NCBI RefSeq assembly: GCF_011059145.1
Contig: NZ_JAALLT010000003.1
Span: 372,001-436,000 of the forward strand
Source: Halalkalibaculum roseum
Lineage (GTDB): Bacteria; Bacteroidota; Rhodothermia; Balneolales; Balneolaceae
Reading direction: 5' to 3'
Length of the DNA stretch: 64,000 bases
The notes under the pieces are model-generated. The model was not told the DNA's origin. It was given only the letters and a program-made list of their open reading frames with translations, and did not search any database. How positions within the stretch are numbered: the first letter of the stretch is position 1; every line of letters starts with the position of its first letter. Made by a program: the position numbers and the translations under genes. Of the stretch, positions 62,840-64,000 are shown piece by piece.

Positions 62840-63910
62840 TTATTCGACAATCTTATCAATGTAATCGGAGTTCATAATTCCAAGCGCTCCCATGTATTTC
62901 ATACGAAAACGAATAAAGTCACCGACTTCGTAATTATTCTTGTTATCACCCACATCCAGGATAAGCATATCGGAACTGGCATCGGCGACTTTAACATCAT
63001 CATGAATATTTATTAGATGATCGGGATTGATATCCAAGTATCCGATATCCAGTATAGCCCGGTAGGATGTTTTACCGTACTCATCCTTGTCGATGGATGC
63101 GACCTTGCCTTGGGGATTTTTGCCGAGATCACCGCTTGGTACCTTCGGTTTTTCTGCAATCTCAATAATTTGCGAGTAGAGCTCCAGTACATCGTTGTGC
63201 ATGCCTTCTATGGTCCCATCTGAAAACAGGTCTTTGCCGAAGAAGAGAGCCTCACCCACCCGGAAATGATTGATGCCTTTGGGCAGCTGATTGCGCAGCA
63301 ATAAGGGAATAGTCACCGTCGTTCCTCCCGAAACAAGGGGAATCTCTTTGTCAAACTGCAGTGAAATAATCTGCTTGTAGAGTGCCAGCTGTATTAATTT
63401 ATCCTCGTCTGGCATTACCCCATGCATGCAATTTAGGTTGGTACCGATACCGATGACCTTAATGGCAGGAAGTTCGAATACCTTTTCGTAGAAAGTAATC
63501 AGATCTTCGCGCATTACCCCCTCCCGCAGGTCACCCATCTCAATCATTATTATAACTTTATGTACAGTTCCCTGGCGCTGGGCCTCTTTAGAAAGCGCAT
63601 GCAGCGTGGAGAGCTCAGTATTAAGGCTGGCATCGGCATACTTTACCACCGATTCGATAATATCTTTTGGCGGAGGTTTGATATAGATGGTCAGCACTTC
63701 AGAATCAATCTCTTTGATCTTTTTAAGATTGCTGATCCGGGAGTCGTGCATTTCACCAATTCCAAGGTCGGCGACCTCCTTTAGATAATCCGTATTGCCG
63801 CAGAGCAGCTTGGTGGTGATACCCCACTTTATGTCGTTTGACTTAAAGAGATTATCCAGGTAGTTATAATTGTCGCGCAGCTTGTCGCGATATAGCTTTA
63901 GATAGGCCAT
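62840..63910 (-). CDS. alanine/ornithine-racemase-family PLP protein
   Basis: 356-aa protein with an alanine-racemase-type N-terminal PLP barrel. The PLP lysine is K34 in ITTKLLCGN, where true alanine racemases have KANAYG. HKVIIMIEMGDLREG, NLNCMHGV and LVSGGTTVTIPLL are typical of the family that includes ornithine racemase and related amino-acid racemases. The C-terminal part (YLDINPDHLINIHDDVKVAD, LDVGDNKNNYEVGDFIRFRM) is a short beta domain. The start codon is 3 nt after the stop of a GNAT gene, suggesting coupling. The substrate is unknown. Confidence 0.85.
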   Translation of the reverse strand: MAYLKLYRDKLRDNYNYLDNLFKSNDIKWGITTKLLCGNTDYLKEVADLGIGEMHDSRISNLKKIKEIDSEVLTIYIKPPPKDIIESVVKYADASLNTELSTLHALSKEAQRQGTVHKVIIMIEMGDLREGVMREDLITFYEKVFELPAIKVIGIGTNLNCMHGVMPDEDKLIQLALYKQIISLQFDKEIPLVSGGTTVTIPLLLRNQLPKGINHFRVGEALFFGKDLFSDGTIEGMHNDVLELYSQIIEIAEKPKVPSGDLGKNPQGKVASIDKDEYGKTSYRAILDIGYLDINPDHLINIHDDVKVADASSDMLILDVGDNKNNYEVGDFIRFRMKYMGALGIMNSDYIDKIVE

Positions 63911-63913
63911 CCC

Positions 63914-64000
63914 CTACTTATTAAGTCTCATTTCAAGATATTTATTGGTGAAGCCGTACTTCTCATAAAGATACCTGGCCGGGTTATCGGGCTCAACATG
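63914..64000 (-). CDS. GNAT-family N-acetyltransferase (only the C-terminus is in the window)
   Basis: The last 28 codons of a gene entering from beyond the right edge. The residues NPARYLYEKYGFTNKYLEMR match the C-terminal motif of GNAT acetyltransferases (N..A..LYEK.GF), where the aromatic residues pack against acetyl-CoA. The stop codon lies 3 nt before the start of the racemase-family gene. The acceptor substrate cannot be inferred from this fragment. Confidence 0.8.
   Translation of the reverse strand, partial: HVEPDNPARYLYEKYGFTNKYLEMRLNK

Noticed and set aside
1-64000. tRNA, rRNA, CRISPR array, prophage or conventional IS transposase
   Set aside because: Reading through both strands gave no tRNA cloverleaf-like sequence, regularly spaced direct repeats or transposase/integrase motif. 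The only element-like structures are the GIY-YIG cassette and short repeats.

Overview
The window is chromosomal DNA from a Gram-negative member of the Bacteroidota/Balneolota side of the tree, most probably a Balneolaceae-type organism (inference). Supporting signs are three SusC/SusD outer-membrane pairs, GWxTD-domain proteins, long VCBS/FG-GAP proteins with ASPIC/UnbV domains, many lipoproteins with a Cys lipobox, a Rho factor with a long basic N-terminal insertion, and a SprE/PorW-like TPR lipoprotein. No rRNA, tRNA, CRISPR array, phage gene or classical transposase was seen.

Region 1 (1-20.3 kb) is mostly housekeeping: glyA (5' truncated by the window edge), tatC, a thioredoxin-like lipoprotein and an FKBP lipoprotein, a 523-bp GIY-YIG nuclease cassette bounded by 44-bp inverted repeats, alr with a CrtO/PYROXD2-like oxidoreductase, sppA with a metallo-beta-lactamase-fold hydrolase, an NTF2-like secreted protein, rho, folC, pyrD, a large TPR lipoprotein with two TonB-C-like domains, and pyk. 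The gaps between these genes carry several families of short dispersed repeats, including one 233-bp MITE-like structure.

Region 2 (20.8-59.0 kb) is a surface-protein zone. It holds three SusC/SusD pairs (23.1-27.7, 32.9-37.8, and 54.3-59.0 kb on the minus strand), a fourth TonB-dependent receptor followed directly by a degenerate SGNH-fold lipoprotein (38.6-43.5 kb), and an apparent three-gene operon of VCBS/ASPIC lipoproteins (44.0-53.7 kb). Two GWxTD-type proteins flank the first Sus pair, and several small unidentified lipoproteins lie between. No glycoside hydrolase, polysaccharide lyase, sulfatase or clear Sus regulator is present, so these are not classical polysaccharide-utilisation loci. 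A GGGGAT-containing motif lies 73-82 nt upstream of all three SusC starts, and a copy also lies farther upstream of the fourth receptor.

Region 3 (59.5-64.0 kb, minus strand) groups amino-acid and cell-wall type enzymes: a second alanine racemase, an M20 amidohydrolase, a leaderless M23 (LytM) domain protein, an ornithine/alanine-racemase-family PLP protein and the end of a GNAT acetyltransferase. Together they suggest D-amino-acid or peptidoglycan-fragment metabolism (inference).

Functions are assigned by recognising family motifs by eye; no database search was run.
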